From: an uncultured Actinomycetes bacterium
GTDB taxonomy: Bacteria > Actinomycetota > Thermoleophilia > Solirubrobacterales > 70-9
NCBI GenBank assembly: GCA_946886425.1
Contig: CAMPIP010000109.1
Coordinates: 1-7,604, forward strand
Reading direction: 5' to 3'
Length of the DNA stretch: 7,604 nucleotides
Positions 5,605 through 7,604 of this stretch are shown piece after piece; the first letter of the stretch is position 1; each line of letters begins with the position of its first letter. The notes under the pieces are model-generated. The model saw nothing but the letters and a program-made list of their open reading frames with translations. It was not told the DNA's origin and searched no databases. The translations under genes were made by a program, and so were the position numbers.

Positions 5605-5627
5605 TTTTCACACGCAGCGTGTGAAAA
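5605..5627. promoter_or_regulatory. Perfect 23-bp palindrome upstream of ctaD, likely operator
   Basis: The left arm TTTTCACACGC (5605-5615) is matched exactly by its reverse complement (5617-5627) around a single A. The core reads ACACG-N5-TGTGA, 9 of 10 against the remembered SufR motif. It fills almost all of the gap between the hemerythrin-like gene and ctaD and ends only four bases before the AAGGAGG ribosome site. In RNA it would also form a stable hairpin just ahead of that site. Recurrence of the same arms at two other promoters favours a protein-binding site. Confidence 0.75.
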
Positions 5628-5643
5628 TTCCAAGGAGGACGGC

Positions 5644-7604
5644 TTGACTTCCAGCACCCCCCAGGTTGCGACGGCCAGCGCCAGCGGCGCGAACGGCGAA
5701 GCGTTCGGGATCGACGGCGGGGAACTGGCCACCCGATGGCTGCGGGGGCTGCTGGGGGCGCTGGCCGGGGCCGCGCTCGGCTTCTGCCTGGTGATCGTCC
5801 TGCGCGCGATCTCCGGTTTGCCCGTCTTCCAGACCGAGCAGACCGGTTACCCACACGTGGTGGTGCCGCTGATCACCGGCTCGCTCGGCTTCCTGGTCGG
5901 GTTCGGCGCGATCACCTACTGGGTGCGCTGGGCACTGGGGACGCCGACCGAGGCCGACGACCACGCCGCCCACGGCGCCGCCAGCTGGCGGGACTACTTC
6001 AACTTCAACACCGACCACAAGGTGATCGGGGTCCAGTACCTGGTCACGACCACCTTCTTCTTCTTCGTCGGCGGCCTGCTGGCGATGCTGATCCGGGCCG
6101 AGCTGGCCCAGCCCGGCGGCCAGATCCTCGACGCCTCGACCTACAACTCGGTCTTCTCGACCCACGCCGCGATCATGATCTTCCTGTTCGTGATCCCGGC
6201 CTTCGCCGGGATCGCCAATTACGTCCTGCCGCTGATGATCGGCGCCCCGGACATGGCTTTCCCGCGCCTCAACGCGCTCAGCTTCTGGATGCTGCCGCTG
6301 GCCGGGCTGCTCTTCATCGGCAGCTTCCTCGCCCCGGGCGGTGCCTTCGACGCCGGCTGGACCGGCTACGCGCCGCTCTCCACCGGCGCCCCGTTGGGCC
6401 AGTCGTTCTTCAACCTTGGCGTCCAGTTCGCGGGCGCCTCGTCGATAGCCACGGCGCTGAACTTCCTGGTCACGATCATCACCATGCGCGCCCCAGGAAT
6501 GACCTTCTGGCGGATGCCGCTGCTGGTCTGGGCCAACCTCTCGACCTCGCTGCTGGTCGTCGCCGCGACCCCGTTCATCGCCGGGGCCCAGTTCATGGTT
6601 CTCTTCGACCGCATCCTCCACACCAATTTCTTCGAGTTCGCGGCCGGTGGCGACGTGATCAGCTACCAGCACATCTTCTGGTTCTACTCCCACCCGGCCG
6701 TCTACATCATGATGCTGCCGGGCTTCGGGATCGTCAGCGAGGTGATCTCGACCAACGCACGCAAACCGATCTTCGGCTACCGGCTGATGTCGCTCTCGCT
6801 GCTGGCGATCATCGTCCTCAGCTACTCGGTCTGGGCCCACCACATGTTCGTCTCCGGGATGTTCAGCTGGCTGCGGGTGCCGATGATGCTGACCTCGGTG
6901 CTGATCGCGGTCCCAACCGGGATCAAGATCTTCTCCTGGCTGGCGACCCTCTTCTTCGGGAAAGTGCACCTGCGCTCGACGGCGATGCTGTTCGCGCTCG
7001 GCTTCATCGCCAGCTTCATCATCGGCGGCATCAGCGGGGTGATGATCGCGATGGTGCCGATCGACATCCACGTCACCGACACCTACTTCATCGTCGCCCA
7101 CATCCACTTCGTGCTGTTCGCGGGCTCGGTGTTCACGATCTTCGCCGGCTTCTACTACTGGTTCCCGAAGATCACCGGGCGGATGTACGACGAGCGGCTC
7201 GGCCGGGTCCACTTCTGGCTGACCCTGCTCGGCACCTGGGGCACCTTCCTGCCGATGCACTGGGTCGGCATGGACGGGATGCCGCGGCGGGTGGTCGACT
7301 ACGCCGCCCAGTTCGGCGAGTGGAACCTGCTGATCAGCGCCTTCGCCTTCCTGCTCGGCGCCGCCCAGCTGGTCTTCCTCTACAACATGGTGGTCAGCTG
7401 GCGGTTCGGGCCGCGGGCGCCCGCCAACCCCTGGCGGGCGAGGACGATCGAGTGGCAGGTCTCCTCTCCCCCGCCCCGCTTCAACTTCGAGCGAATCCCG
7501 CGGGTGGTCGGCTCCCCCTACGATTACGGAGTACCCGGAGCCGTCCACGCCGTGATGGGAGATGAGGACGAAACGGTGACCGAGACCAAGCCCAAGCCGA
7601 GCGT
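5644..7604 (+). CDS. ctaD: Cytochrome c oxidase subunit I, A2-type heme-copper oxidase (3' end outside window)
   Basis: The catalytic membrane subunit that reduces O2 to water and pumps protons; 653 residues are visible and the frame is still open at the edge. TTG 5644 follows AAGGAGG (5632-5638) by five bases. H174 and H488 are the likely low-spin heme ligands, H486 the high-spin heme ligand, and H350, H399 and H400 the CuB ligands. Y354 is the expected cross-linked tyrosine. D203 and N210 (APDMAFPRLN) mark the D-channel and K428 (PTGIKIF) the K-channel. The helix VI motif is YSHPAVY (348-354): it lacks the Glu of HPEVY and has the Tyr-Ser of A2-type enzymes. An N-terminal extension of about 115 residues carries two extra predicted membrane helices (33-54 and 72-95). 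A long polar tail after the last helix contains PPRFNFERIP. ctaC is not adjacent upstream. Confidence 0.96.
   Translation, partial: MTSSTPQVATASASGANGEAFGIDGGELATRWLRGLLGALAGAALGFCLVIVLRAISGLPVFQTEQTGYPHVVVPLITGSLGFLVGFGAITYWVRWALGTPTEADDHAAHGAASWRDYFNFNTDHKVIGVQYLVTTTFFFFVGGLLAMLIRAELAQPGGQILDASTYNSVFSTHAAIMIFLFVIPAFAGIANYVLPLMIGAPDMAFPRLNALSFWMLPLAGLLFIGSFLAPGGAFDAGWTGYAPLSTGAPLGQSFFNLGVQFAGASSIATALNFLVTIITMRAPGMTFWRMPLLVWANLSTSLLVVAATPFIAGAQFMVLFDRILHTNFFEFAAGGDVISYQHIFWFYSHPAVYIMMLPGFGIVSEVISTNARKPIFGYRLMSLSLLAIIVLSYSVWAHHMFVSGMFSWLRVPMMLTSVLIAVPTGIKIFSWLATLFFGKVHLRSTAMLFALGFIASFIIGGISGVMIAMVPIDIHVTDTYFIVAHIHFVLFAGSVFTIFAGFYYWFPKITGRMYDERLGRVHFWLTLLGTWGTFLPMHWVGMDGMPRRVVDYAAQFGEWNLLISAFAFLLGAAQLVFLYNMVVSWRFGPRAPANPWRARTIEWQVSSPPPRFNFERIPRVVGSPYDYGVPGAVHAVMGDEDETVTETKPKPS

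Noticed and set aside
4440..5732. 430-codon open frame on the minus strand opposite the SufR-like and hemerythrin genes
   Set aside because: Ser/Arg-rich then Pro/Gly/Ala-rich shadow translation with no recognisable domain.
5608..7548. 646-codon open frame on the minus strand across ctaD
   Set aside because: The product is a low-complexity run of D, H, R, E, G and Q, the typical shadow of a membrane protein gene in GC-rich DNA.
7576..7578. GTG with an upstream purine-rich stretch as the start of a gene after ctaD
   Set aside because: It is in the same frame as ctaD with no stop between, so it cannot begin a separate gene in that frame.
1..7604. Search by eye for tRNA, rRNA, CRISPR arrays, insertion sequences or phage genes
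   Set aside because: No regularly spaced direct repeats, transposase motifs, cloverleaf or conserved rRNA stretches were seen. The window looks like ordinary chromosomal housekeeping and respiratory DNA.

Overview
The window is GC-rich (about 70% by eye) chromosomal DNA. Its codon use, frequent GTG/TTG starts and gene types suggest a high-GC actinobacterium, most likely of the Thermoleophilia/Solirubrobacterales kind. That placement is inferred from gene character, not from a marker gene. No rRNA, tRNA, CRISPR array, transposase or phage gene was seen.

Layout. Bases 1-794 hold the 3' end of a short-chain dehydrogenase and, overlapping its stop by two bases, a DUF488-family gene. Bases 903-1586 encode a Crp/Fnr-type regulator with a degenerate effector domain. 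It is followed by two CRP-geometry dyads and a small secreted protein of unknown function (1655-2068). Bases 2205-4088 encode a siroheme/4Fe-4S sulfite (or nitrite) reductase. Convergent to it is a 7Fe-type ferredoxin (4122-4391, minus strand), with a 10-bp-stem hairpin between the two. Divergent from the ferredoxin is a SufR-like (COG2345-type) winged-helix regulator with a cysteine-rich C-terminus (4488-5147). A hemerythrin-type di-iron protein follows (5170-5601), then ctaD, subunit I of an A2-type heme-copper oxidase. ctaD runs off the right edge.

The main result is a related dyad, core TCACAC...GTGTGA, found three times and only in front of metal-cofactor genes. It is a perfect 23-bp palindrome before ctaD (5605-5627), a near-perfect one between ferredoxin and the SufR-like gene (4415-4435), and a degenerate one before the sulfite reductase (2142-2164). 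It resembles the mycobacterial SufR site as I remember it (ACACT-N5-TGTGA). The simplest model is a local regulon. The SufR-like protein would sense Fe-S, iron or redox state and control the sulfite reductase, its likely ferredoxin donor, its own operon with the hemerythrin protein, and the terminal oxidase. This is inferred from sequence and has not been tested.
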